In this document: positions 16,940 to 23,881 of the stretch, piece after piece
Layout of the letters: the number at the start of each line of letters is the position of its first letter
Position numbering within the stretch: the stretch's first letter is position 1
From: Terriglobia bacterium
GTDB taxonomy: Bacteria; Acidobacteriota; Terriglobia; Terriglobales; Acidobacteriaceae
Length of the DNA: 33,786 bases
Reading direction: 5' to 3'
Assembly (NCBI GenBank): GCA_020073565.1
Contig: JAIQEY010000056.1
Span: 1 to 33,786 of the forward strand
Translations under genes and position numbers: made by a program
The notes under the pieces: generated by a model
Told to the model about the DNA's origin: nothing
The model's input: the letters and a program-made list of their open reading frames with translations, nothing else
Databases searched by the model: none

Positions 16940-17017
16940 ATGAAAATCAAGACCAACATCAAGGCTGGCCCAGTTGCTTGCGGTAACCATTGCAGCGGCT
17001 CCGTAACACAAAGCTAA
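16940..17017 (+). CDS. Short precursor peptide 7, two-Cys class, longest
   Basis: The 25-residue product has leader MKIKTNIKAG and core PVACGNHCSGSVTQS, with AAAGGAG before the ATG. The Cys spacing is three residues, as in peptide 6, but the tail is longer and Ser/Thr-rich and lacks the Met after the second Cys. Its N-terminus is identical to array B leaders, linking the two arrays. Confidence 0.85.
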   Translation: MKIKTNIKAGPVACGNHCSGSVTQS

Positions 17018-17052
17018 GAAATGAATTCACTTAAGAATAAGGAGAAGCCCAA

Positions 17053-17103
17053 ATGAAGACCAAGACAGGGGTTAAGGCCGGCCCTAGTGGCCATCCCTGG
17101 TAG
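17053..17103 (+). CDS. Short precursor peptide 8, Trp class
   Basis: The 16-residue product is MKTKTGVKAGPSGHPW, with AAGGAG before the ATG. It is nearly the same as peptide 2 (core SGHPW against TGYPW), although the two genes lie 0.9 kb apart. It closes array A, only 7 bases from the end of the convergent kinase gene. Confidence 0.85.
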   Translation: MKTKTGVKAGPSGHPW

Positions 17104-17110
17104 AAAGCCG

Positions 17111-19909
17111 CTATTTAGGAACTTGGGGAGCCTCAGCAGGGCGATGGGCCTCGGCCAGGATTTCGTGAAAACGCGGATCATCGCGCAGCGACTTGAAATC
17201 CGGCTCTTTTCCAATGCCCTCGGTTGTGGGTGGGTCTAGACCATGGTCCAAAGCGTCCTGGAGCAGCGATAGTGCCTCAGGGCGTCGTTTCCCGAGCGCG
17301 GCAACCTCCGCCAGGGCGTAGAGACAGAGTGCGGTCCGTGGATCTTTCGGCGGCAAAGCGCGGGAGGCAATTTCGCGGGTCTTTCCCAATATGTTTTCCG
17401 CTTCTTCGAGGCGTCCTTCATCCTTCATGATCTTGCCCAGCGTGTACATCGCCTGAAGGGTCAGGGGATGCTCCGGACCGAAGACGCGCTGATCGGTCTC
17501 CAGCACTTCATGAACCAGTTTGTCTGCCTCCGGCAAATGTCGCTCGGATTCGAGAATATCCGCCAGGTTCGACTGGGTTGCGAGCAGGGTGGGATGTTCC
17601 CGCGGCATGGTGCGGCTCTCAAGCGCGATAGCCTGCTGACTTATCTGTTCTGCTTCGGAGTAGCGCTGCAAAAGGGCAAGCACCCCTCCCAGGTTCGCCA
17701 AGGTTGCGACCGTGTCCCCGTGCTCCGGCCCCAAGACCCGCCGCTGAATCGCCAGCGTTTCCCGCGCCAACTTTTCCTCTTCGACGTAGCGGTACTCCTG
17801 TTCATATACCGCAGTGAGGGCTCCCATGGTCCCCAGAGTTTCCGGGTGCTCCGGCCCGAAAACCCGGCGTTGGATCTCCAGCGTTTCCTTCAATACGTGC
17901 TCGGCTTCCGCCGCGTGGCCTCCCTGTGTGGACAAGGCTTCTCCAAGATTCGCCATGGACATTAAAGTGTCCGGATGATCAGGGCCGAGCACCCGGCGGC
18001 GTGCCTCGAGTACTTTGCGGTCTAAGTCAAGAATCTCCGGACTGCGGCTGCCCGAATCATTCATGACGGCCCCGATGTTGCTCATCAGAGTCAAAGTAAT
18101 AGGGTCATCGGGGCCATAAACGCGTCGCTGCACTTCAAGCGTCTCGCGGTACATTTTCTCCGCTTCCGCAAACTTGCCCTCACCGTGAAGAGTGGAGGCC
18201 AGAAGATTCATGCAAATCAAAGTCTTCCGGTGCTCCGGACCTAGTTTTCGCTTCTCAATTTCCAGGAGCGGAACGAGCAATTTCTCCGCTTCGGCAAGCT
18301 TTCCGGAATCGGCGTAGGCTGCGGCAAGCCGGCTGGTGGTGGAAGCGGTTTCACGGTCTTCCAGCCCGAGAACGCGGCGTTCAATTTCCAATGAGTGGGC
18401 CAACAACGACTCGGATTTTTCATACAGCCCGAGGTGGCGATAGACTTCGCCCATCACGCTCATCAATTGCCCCTGGAGTTGAGGATCGCTCTGGAGGCTC
18501 GATTCCATGTTCTGCGAAGCTTTGTCCAGGATCTCCCGGACCGTGACGGTATTGCCGCGGGACTCACTCGGATCGGAGACGTTAAACATGTTGGTCATGA
18601 ACTCGGTGATGCGATCGGCGCGGTCGCGTTCCCGGGTAGTGCGCCGCAGTTGGACCGCCTGCATGACCGCGAAGGAGATGAGCAGGGCCAGGAGCCCAGC
18701 CGATGCCCCCACCGCGATGCGGTGGCGGCGAACATACTTTTTCAGCCGATAGCTCACGCTCGCCGGACGGGCGAGTACGGGCCGGTTCTCCAGATAACGC
18801 TCTACATCGGCAGCCAGTTCGGCGGGCGTGTCATAGCGGCGATCCCGCTCTTTCTCCAGCGCCTTCATTACGATCCAATCAAGATCACCGCGTAGCGTGC
18901 TCACCAGTTGCCGAGGTTGGGTCTTGCGTGCTTGGGCACGGACCGTCGAGGTGTCGTGTGCGGTGTGTGCTTTCATGCTGGGACGCGGGGGATCGGTCTC
19001 CCGCAATTCCCGCAGCACTTCATCAAAGCGTAGCTTCTTCCATCGCGCCGTATCAAAGGGAAGCAAGCCGGTCAGCAATTCGTACAGAATCACGCCCAGA
19101 GAATAGACATCGGTTCGAGTGTCAACGTCGTGTACATTGGGATCGGCCTGTTCCGGACTCATGTAGCCCGGCGTACCCAGAAATCCACCCACATGGGTGA
19201 ACATGGATTCTCCGACTGCGGCGGGGACCACCGCTTTCGCCAGGCCGAAATCAATGATCTTTGGCCTCGGTATGCCGTCCACTTCCACCACTAGTATGTT
19301 CGACGGTTTCAAGTCGCGGTGAATAATGGCCTTCTGATGCGCGTGGCGCACCCCGTCGCACACTTGCAGAAATAAACGTAGGCGTTCGCTAATTCCTAAC
19401 TTTTTCCGATCACAGTAGTCGCTGATGGGCAAACCCTCGACATACTCCATGGCGAAGTACGGCTGCCCGGCCGAGGTAGCGCCCGCTTCAAATACTTTAG
19501 CGATCGCCGGGTGTTCCATGATGGCCAGCGATTGCCGTTCTGATTGAAATCGTTTGACTACCGAGGCGTCGTACATGCCGGCCCGGATCAGTTTGAGCGC
19601 TACCAGTCGCCGAACTGGAACGACTTGTTCTGCCAGCCACACCTGCCCCATCCCGCCCATGCCGAGCTCGCGCACCAGCTTGTACGGTCCAATACTCGCA
19701 GACGCAGTCGGCGCTTCCGCCAGGGTTGATCCCCAGGGATTCTGCGAAAGGTTGTCAGAATCGGCATGAGCGGCCAGCAGCGATTCGACTTCGGCACGCA
19801 GGGCTTTATCCTGGCCGCAAGCCGCGTCTAGAAACGCTTGCCGTTCGTCCGGCTTGCGCTCCATAGCTTCGCCGGCAATTTCTTTAATCTTTTGCCAGTT
19901 CTCCGGCAT
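17111..19909 (-). CDS. Membrane Ser/Thr protein kinase with C-terminal TPRs
   Basis: The protein has 932 residues from ATG 19909 (MPENWQK, GGGGAG upstream). A start 15 bases earlier is possible. An N-terminal helical segment (about 1-60) of the kind found after ECF sigma genes comes first. The Hanks-type kinase follows: G-x-G-x-x-G near 83-88, ALK Lys near 106, HRDLKPSN at 197-204, DFG at 220-222, and the activation loop GTPGYMSPEQ. All catalytic residues are present. One membrane helix lies near 395-420, followed by about ten TPR repeats with the [GP]-x-[DE]-[HD]-P-x-T-L consensus. The gene overlaps the sigma factor gene by 26 bases, so the pair is one operon, nested between and opposite to the peptide arrays. 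Such pairs are common in Acidobacteriota; a role in controlling the peptides is inference. Confidence 0.92.
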   Translation of the reverse strand: MPENWQKIKEIAGEAMERKPDERQAFLDAACGQDKALRAEVESLLAAHADSDNLSQNPWGSTLAEAPTASASIGPYKLVRELGMGGMGQVWLAEQVVPVRRLVALKLIRAGMYDASVVKRFQSERQSLAIMEHPAIAKVFEAGATSAGQPYFAMEYVEGLPISDYCDRKKLGISERLRLFLQVCDGVRHAHQKAIIHRDLKPSNILVVEVDGIPRPKIIDFGLAKAVVPAAVGESMFTHVGGFLGTPGYMSPEQADPNVHDVDTRTDVYSLGVILYELLTGLLPFDTARWKKLRFDEVLRELRETDPPRPSMKAHTAHDTSTVRAQARKTQPRQLVSTLRGDLDWIVMKALEKERDRRYDTPAELAADVERYLENRPVLARPASVSYRLKKYVRRHRIAVGASAGLLALLISFAVMQAVQLRRTTRERDRADRITEFMTNMFNVSDPSESRGNTVTVREILDKASQNMESSLQSDPQLQGQLMSVMGEVYRHLGLYEKSESLLAHSLEIERRVLGLEDRETASTTSRLAAAYADSGKLAEAEKLLVPLLEIEKRKLGPEHRKTLICMNLLASTLHGEGKFAEAEKMYRETLEVQRRVYGPDDPITLTLMSNIGAVMNDSGSRSPEILDLDRKVLEARRRVLGPDHPDTLMSMANLGEALSTQGGHAAEAEHVLKETLEIQRRVFGPEHPETLGTMGALTAVYEQEYRYVEEEKLARETLAIQRRVLGPEHGDTVATLANLGGVLALLQRYSEAEQISQQAIALESRTMPREHPTLLATQSNLADILESERHLPEADKLVHEVLETDQRVFGPEHPLTLQAMYTLGKIMKDEGRLEEAENILGKTREIASRALPPKDPRTALCLYALAEVAALGKRRPEALSLLQDALDHGLDPPTTEGIGKEPDFKSLRDDPRFHEILAEAHRPAEAPQVPK

Positions 19910-20483
19910 TTCCAGCTCCCCCACGTTTCATCTCTCGGGTCAACCAAGCCTTGGCCACGTTCCAGTCGCGTTTGACGGTTGACACCGAGATGCCTAGCAC
20001 CTCGGCGATCTCCTCGGACGACAAGCCTCCGAAGAATTTCAATTCCACAATTCGGCCCTGCTGTTCGTCAAGCTTAGTGAGCCCGGTCAGAGCATCGTCC
20101 AAGGCTACGACGTCAGCGGTACGGACCTGGGGCAAGATGAGCGAGGTATCGAGTTCGACCCGTTGTTCAGCGCCACGCTTGGCCGCGCCGTGCGATCGAG
20201 CGTGGTCCACCAGAATTTGCCGCATGAGCCGCGAGGCCACAGCCAGAAAGTGCGACCGGTTCTCGGTATCGAATGGCCGCTGGTCCAGCAGCCGCAGATA
20301 AGCCTCATTCACTAGGCCAGCACTTTGCAGGGTGTGCCCGGGGCGCTCCCGCCACAGATGGTGCCGCGCGATTTCGCGGAGTTCCTTATAGACGAGGGGG
20401 ATGAGCGCTTCGAGCGCGGCTTGGTCTCCGGCCCTCCAGCGCACTAGCATCTCGGTCACAGGTTGGGAAGGTTGTTGCGGCAC
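19884..20483 (-). CDS. ECF-like RNA polymerase sigma factor (TIGR02999/Sig-70_X6 type)
   Basis: The 199-residue protein has sigma region 2 at about 20-100 (WRAGDQAALEALIPLVYKEL, then AGLVNEAYLRLL and FLAVASRLMRQILVDHAR). Region 4 lies at about 130-185, with the helix-turn-helix LSSEEIAEVLGISVSTVKRDW. The pattern matches the sigma subgroup found next to Ser/Thr kinases in Acidobacteriota and Planctomycetota. No anti-sigma gene is present, so the neighbouring kinase may be the regulator. The start is GTG 20483 with a weak ribosome-binding site. A shorter ATG at 20450 (MLVRWRAGD) is possible. It reads away from peptide array B across a 230-base divergent region that contains upstream element C. 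Confidence 0.9.
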   Translation of the reverse strand: MPQQPSQPVTEMLVRWRAGDQAALEALIPLVYKELREIARHHLWRERPGHTLQSAGLVNEAYLRLLDQRPFDTENRSHFLAVASRLMRQILVDHARSHGAAKRGAEQRVELDTSLILPQVRTADVVALDDALTGLTKLDEQQGRIVELKFFGGLSSEEIAEVLGISVSTVKRDWNVAKAWLTREMKRGGAGNAGELAKD

Positions 20484-20513
20484 AGGTATTCACGACGCCC
20501 TAAGGTGCAGTAA

Positions 20514-20542
20514 AGATAAGCCCGGTATTGCAACCAAGTCAA
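20514..20542 (-). promoter_or_regulatory. Putative sigma-70 promoter of the sigma factor-kinase operon
   Basis: On the reverse strand TTGACT (20537-20542) and TTATCT (20514-20519) are separated by 17 bases. This is close to the housekeeping consensus and about 30 bases upstream of the GTG start. The sigma factor operon itself would thus be transcribed by the main sigma factor. Confidence 0.5.
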
Positions 20543-20632
20543 TGAAAATACGAGGTTAATCGGCACTTGCAGGGCCTCTGGCCGGACCTGATTCGGTGCC
20601 CCGAAAGTTTATTTCCAATTCTGTAATGACTA

Positions 20633-20685
20633 GTGACACGAATTGCCCCATCGTTTCCGCAGTTGTTAGTGAGGCGCAAATAAAG
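20633..20685 (+). promoter_or_regulatory. Conserved upstream element, copy C (before peptide 9)
   Basis: GTGACACGAATTGC, then CGTTTCCGCAGTTGTTAGTG and AGGCGCAAATAAAG, is the third copy, with the same 29-base internal spacing as copies A and B, and precedes the first gene of array B. It lies in the divergent region shared with the sigma factor gene. Confidence 0.62.
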
Positions 20686-20714
20686 ACTCCCGGCGAGTTA
20701 AGAAAGGAGATCCC

Positions 20715-20786
20715 ATGAAAATCAAGACGAACATCAAGGCTGGCCCTCACGGATGCGGTTCAGGCGGCTGTATGCACGCAGCGTAG
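20715..20786 (+). CDS. Short precursor peptide 9, two-Cys class
   Basis: The 23-residue product has leader MKIKTNIKAG and core PHGCGSGGCMHAA, with AAAGGAG before the ATG. The core is Gly-rich between cysteines four residues apart (C-G-S-G-G-C). It is the first gene of array B. The gene plus spacer (147 bases) is tandemly repeated as peptide 10 and its spacer. Confidence 0.87.
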   Translation: MKIKTNIKAGPHGCGSGGCMHAA

Positions 20787-20861
20787 CGCGGTCGAGATCG
20801 GAAAACGTAATGTTGTCGCGGCATTTGAAACCGAGTTCAAACTTTAGATAAGGAGAGCACC

Positions 20862-20933
20862 ATGAAAATCAAAACTAACATCAAGGCGGGGCCAATGGGA
20901 TGCGGCAGCGGGGGCTGCATGCACGTGGCGTAG
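20862..20933 (+). CDS. Short precursor peptide 10, two-Cys class
   Basis: The 23-residue product has leader MKIKTNIKAG and core PMGCGSGGCMHVA, with AAGGAG before the ATG. It differs from peptide 9 in only two core residues (His to Met, Ala to Val), but at many synonymous positions, including Lys 4, Thr 5, Ala 9, Gly 10 and Pro 11. Confidence 0.87.
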   Translation: MKIKTNIKAGPMGCGSGGCMHVA

Positions 20934-21007
20934 CGCGGTGGGGTAGAAACCGCGATGTTGTTAAGGTGTTTTAGAACAGGTCAAAAACTTTGGATAAGGA
21001 GAGCGCG

Positions 21008-21064
21008 ATGAAAATTAAGACGAACATCAAGGCTGGCCCGGGTTGCCCCAGCTGCAGACTGTAG
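21008..21064 (+). CDS. Short precursor peptide 11, two-Cys class, shortened core
   Basis: The 18-residue product is MKIKTNIKAGPGCPSCRL, with AAGGAG before the ATG. The leader matches peptides 9 and 10 exactly, but the core is only eight residues with a tight C-P-S-C. That spacing resembles a redox C-x-x-C, though in so short a peptide a disulfide or metal site is equally possible. Confidence 0.85.
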   Translation: MKIKTNIKAGPGCPSCRL

Positions 21065-21130
21065 CGGTAGCAGCACCACGTGTAGTCCAGAGAGACCAAA
21101 ACGCTTCCTGAACAACAAGGAGAATACAAA

Positions 21131-21202
21131 ATGAAGATCAAAACAAGCATCAAAGCCGGTCCTATGGGATGTGGCTCCGGGGGTTGCATGCGTGCGGCGT
21201 AG
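21131..21202 (+). CDS. Short precursor peptide 12, two-Cys class
   Basis: The 23-residue product has leader MKIKTSIKAG and core PMGCGSGGCMRAA, with AAGGAG before the ATG. The core is that of peptide 10 with Arg-Ala replacing His-Val. Ser 6 in place of Asn 6 is shared only with peptide 13. Confidence 0.87.
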   Translation: MKIKTSIKAGPMGCGSGGCMRAA

Positions 21203-21291
21203 TTTTCGCAATGTAGAGTCCGCGTTTCTCCTCTTGAAATGGGGTACGCGGCGTGGTGAACTAAGACGGCACTGTAACAATGGAGAATTCA

Positions 21292-21360
21292 ATGAAGATC
21301 AAAACAAGCATCAAAGCCGGTCCTCACGGCTGCAGCAACGGTTGCATGTCGGCGGCATAA
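21292..21360 (+). CDS. Short precursor peptide 13, two-Cys class, coupled to the TPR gene
   Basis: The 22-residue product has leader MKIKTSIKAG and core PHGCSNGCMSAA, with TGGAG before the ATG. The stop TAA (21358-21360) is 2 bases before the ATG of the large TPR gene. The two are probably translated in series, which ties the TPR protein to the peptide system. Confidence 0.87.
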   Translation: MKIKTSIKAGPHGCSNGCMSAA

Positions 21361-21362
21361 AT

Positions 21363-23558
21363 ATGTCGGCGAGAACCTCCAGCGCGATCACGATTTGCCG
21401 TGGAGAGAACGCGACTGCGGCTGCGAATGCAGCCGCCAGCCAAGCGGACGCGATCGTCTTGCGTTTCGCCGCCGATACACGAGGCCCTGTGCCTTGGGGT
21501 GCGTTCCGCTCCTATCTGGCCCAGGGACGCGCGGCGCTGGGGGATAGCCGCGTCGAGCGAGCGGTTTCCGCGCAGAAGGTGATGCTGAGCCTGGCGCTGC
21601 GCGGACTTTTGCCATCGCTCAGCGAAGATGAGCGGCGTTTGCGGCAGCAATCAGGCGGCCTGGCGCTCGGCGACCTGCCGAACTCAGTCATGCGCGACTC
21701 CCGCATGTACCGTGCTTGGTGGAACACGTTGGGGGAACTTTTTGCAGGCGACAAGATTGTGATGGTCGTTCCAGAACTGGACGCCATTGATCTGGAAAGC
21801 CTGCGAGGACTGCGTGGCGTGATCAGCTCTTTGCGCGGCCGCGCTGAAATCCACGTCATCGTCGGACATGACCCGGCGAAAGCGCCTGCCGATCCGGTCG
21901 ATGCATTTTTCCGCACCTGGCGCGTGGCTGAGATCAAAAGGCTGGAAGCGCTTCCCTTCGCGCGTGTAGAGCTAGCCACCGGCGTAGCCTCCGATGCGGA
22001 TGTTCCGCCTACAAACTTCGATCCTCTGGACGACCGTCTTGAAGCGCGTGCGTATGCCGCGCTTGCAGCCCATGCCTCCAACACTCCCGTACTCGCCGCC
22101 GCGTTACGCGCGGCCTTCGATGCGTTCGCCTTCGAGCCGGCGTTCCATCTCGCCGAGGCCCTGCTTGCAATCGCAGGTTCTGACGATTCGCCTTCGCGCG
22201 ACGCCATCAAGCTGGGCGCGCTCGCTTTGTACAATCTGGCGCCACTTGCGAAAGAACCTTGGATCAGCGAGAAGCTGCTGGACCGCTTCACGCGCTTGCT
22301 CGCCTCCGAAACTGATCCCCTGCTGCGCGCCCACTGGCAATACCGGCTAGCACTGACCTACGCCCGCGGGCGCAACTCACTCGATCTGGCCCGCACCGCC
22401 GGAGACGCGGCTGTAGAAACCGTGGAAGCAGTGACGAATGATGCCCGCGCGCCGTTGTTTTCCGCTTGGGCGCATAATGGCCGGGCCTACGTGCGCGCCC
22501 GCTCCCATGATTTGGAGGGCGCGGCCGCTGACACCGAAGCTGGTCTGAAGGCGCTTGAGGGCGGAGCGGGCGGCGTCCCCGAGACAGAAGTCCACGTTAC
22601 CCGGTTGTTCGTGGCCAACAACCGCGCCCGGGTCGCGCAAATGGCTGGCGATGACGAAGGCCTGGCCAAATGGCGCGCCATCCGGACGATTCACTTCGAC
22701 GCTTTACCGGCCGACGATCGTCCCGGCCCTTTGTGGCTGCCTGTCCCAGGAGGGCATCGCGATCTGGCCGCGCAGCGCGACCATCACAGCGCCGTCCTGG
22801 CCGACGCACGCGAACGGCTCGATGTAGATGCGGAAGCGATTGCGGCGCACGGCCTGGGCGTCACCCTCTACAAGCTCGGCGATGCCCGTGGCGCACACGA
22901 GGCTTTCGCCACCTCGCTCCGGATCTGGTCGGTCATTGATGGTTACGCGGAAGATCTGCTTGCCGAAGAATTCAACACCGCAGTGACTGCATATCGGGCC
23001 GGCGAGACCACCCGAGCTGCAGAAGGATTTGCCCGCGTGCGCAAGGCCTTGCAGCAGGACGCCGCTGCCCAAGCGGAAACTCTCGGCGCCCTGGCCATGA
23101 TTGACGCGCGCGCAGGAGACCGCGAACGCGCCGTCACCCGCGCCGGGCAGGCAGTCCGCGCCGCTGAAGAGCTGGGAGCACCCCACGTCTTCATTCGCAC
23201 CGCGCGCACTGCGGCCGAGGCGTACTTAATCCTGGGAGACCGCGATCGCGCGACTGAAATTCTGGAACGCGCCTTGGCTGCCATCGCAGTCGCGGAGGGC
23301 GACGGCACGGAGTTTCCCGCGGAAGACGTGCTTGCGGTTCTGGTGTCCCGGCTCGACGTTTGCGATGGGAACGATAGCGACATGCTGCAACGCGCGCTGC
23401 GCCTGGCGCCGCAGGTGCTAGAAGATGCAAATGCATGGTGGGACCTGCCGCGCCTAGCCGCGCACGTCAGGGCTCACCCGGAAGTGGAGCGCGACGAAGC
23501 ACTCGCCGCCGGGCTGGCGACGGTGGCCATGGTTGCCGGGCAGCGCATAGCTGCATAG
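21363..23558 (+). CDS. TPR-rich protein with degenerate STAND/AAA-like N-terminal part
   Basis: The protein has 731 residues from ATG 21363 (MSARTSSAITICRGE). The frame is open further upstream through peptides 12 and 13, but in another reading frame than theirs, and the 2-base gap after peptide 13 favours this start. Residues 30-240 resemble the part of STAND-type ATPases between Walker A and the end of the ATPase. A Walker B-like VMVVPELDAIDLESLRGL occupies the place of the usual LDDLHWAD-x-x-S-L-x-L-L. No Walker A P-loop is present. The remainder is Ala-rich helical TPR-like repeats (for example ETLGALAMIDARAGDRERAV). I do not recognise a named family. As the last gene of array B it may be a peptide-binding chaperone, scaffold or regulator (inference). 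Confidence 0.75.
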   Translation: MSARTSSAITICRGENATAAANAAASQADAIVLRFAADTRGPVPWGAFRSYLAQGRAALGDSRVERAVSAQKVMLSLALRGLLPSLSEDERRLRQQSGGLALGDLPNSVMRDSRMYRAWWNTLGELFAGDKIVMVVPELDAIDLESLRGLRGVISSLRGRAEIHVIVGHDPAKAPADPVDAFFRTWRVAEIKRLEALPFARVELATGVASDADVPPTNFDPLDDRLEARAYAALAAHASNTPVLAAALRAAFDAFAFEPAFHLAEALLAIAGSDDSPSRDAIKLGALALYNLAPLAKEPWISEKLLDRFTRLLASETDPLLRAHWQYRLALTYARGRNSLDLARTAGDAAVETVEAVTNDARAPLFSAWAHNGRAYVRARSHDLEGAAADTEAGLKALEGGAGGVPETEVHVTRLFVANNRARVAQMAGDDEGLAKWRAIRTIHFDALPADDRPGPLWLPVPGGHRDLAAQRDHHSAVLADARERLDVDAEAIAAHGLGVTLYKLGDARGAHEAFATSLRIWSVIDGYAEDLLAEEFNTAVTAYRAGETTRAAEGFARVRKALQQDAAAQAETLGALAMIDARAGDRERAVTRAGQAVRAAEELGAPHVFIRTARTAAEAYLILGDRDRATEILERALAAIAVAEGDGTEFPAEDVLAVLVSRLDVCDGNDSDMLQRALRLAPQVLEDANAWWDLPRLAAHVRAHPEVERDEALAAGLATVAMVAGQRIAA

Positions 23559-23881
23559 ACTAGATTCTCGACTTCTGCTTGGGTAATCCCGAGCATTTTT
23601 GGTTGTCGGATCCCTGAAGGAATTGAATTCACCGGGCAAGCGCCCACAGAAGGCGGCGCTGGAGAATAGTGGACGTTTCTGTGCACGCCGGAAAAAGCCT
23701 CCCAGGAGCATCTCGGGAAAAGACCTCCTCCACGCGCCCCCTTCGCACCTCAGACCGCAGCAATAAGCAGTGCCCGGGTTTGTGCCAAAACGACATCGCA
23801 ATTCTCGTAGCGAATGAACGGCGAAGATGCTAGAATCCCAGCTTTCCGTGAGTGGCGCACCCCAAAATTCCCAGGGAATCT
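23559..23881. other. 323-base stretch, nothing recognised
   Basis: This is the intergenic region downstream of the TPR gene. I see no KAGP-type peptide, tRNA or clear terminator hairpin here. Reverse-strand frames in it are shadows without a ribosome-binding site. Confidence 0.5.

Larger units (their letters stand above)
20715..21007 (+). repeat. Tandem duplication of peptide gene plus spacer (about 147-base period)
   Basis: Units 20715-20861 and 20862-21007 align over their whole length. The spacers share GCGCGGT, then AACCG, and a common end before the ATG (AACTTTAGATAAGGAGAGC against AACTTTGGATAAGGAGAGC). This shows how the array grows: duplication followed by core divergence. Confidence 0.7.

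Noticed and set aside
16011..21360. CRISPR-like array of short repeats
   Set aside because: The repeats vary at codon third positions, have ribosome-binding sites and stop codons, and the unit spacing is irregular (about 85-220 bases). They are genes, not direct repeats with spacers.
21171..21362. Upstream extension of the TPR protein to ATG 21171
   Set aside because: The extension overlaps peptides 12 and 13 in another frame, and its residues have no homology-like character. The ATG at 21363, 2 bases after peptide 13, is better.
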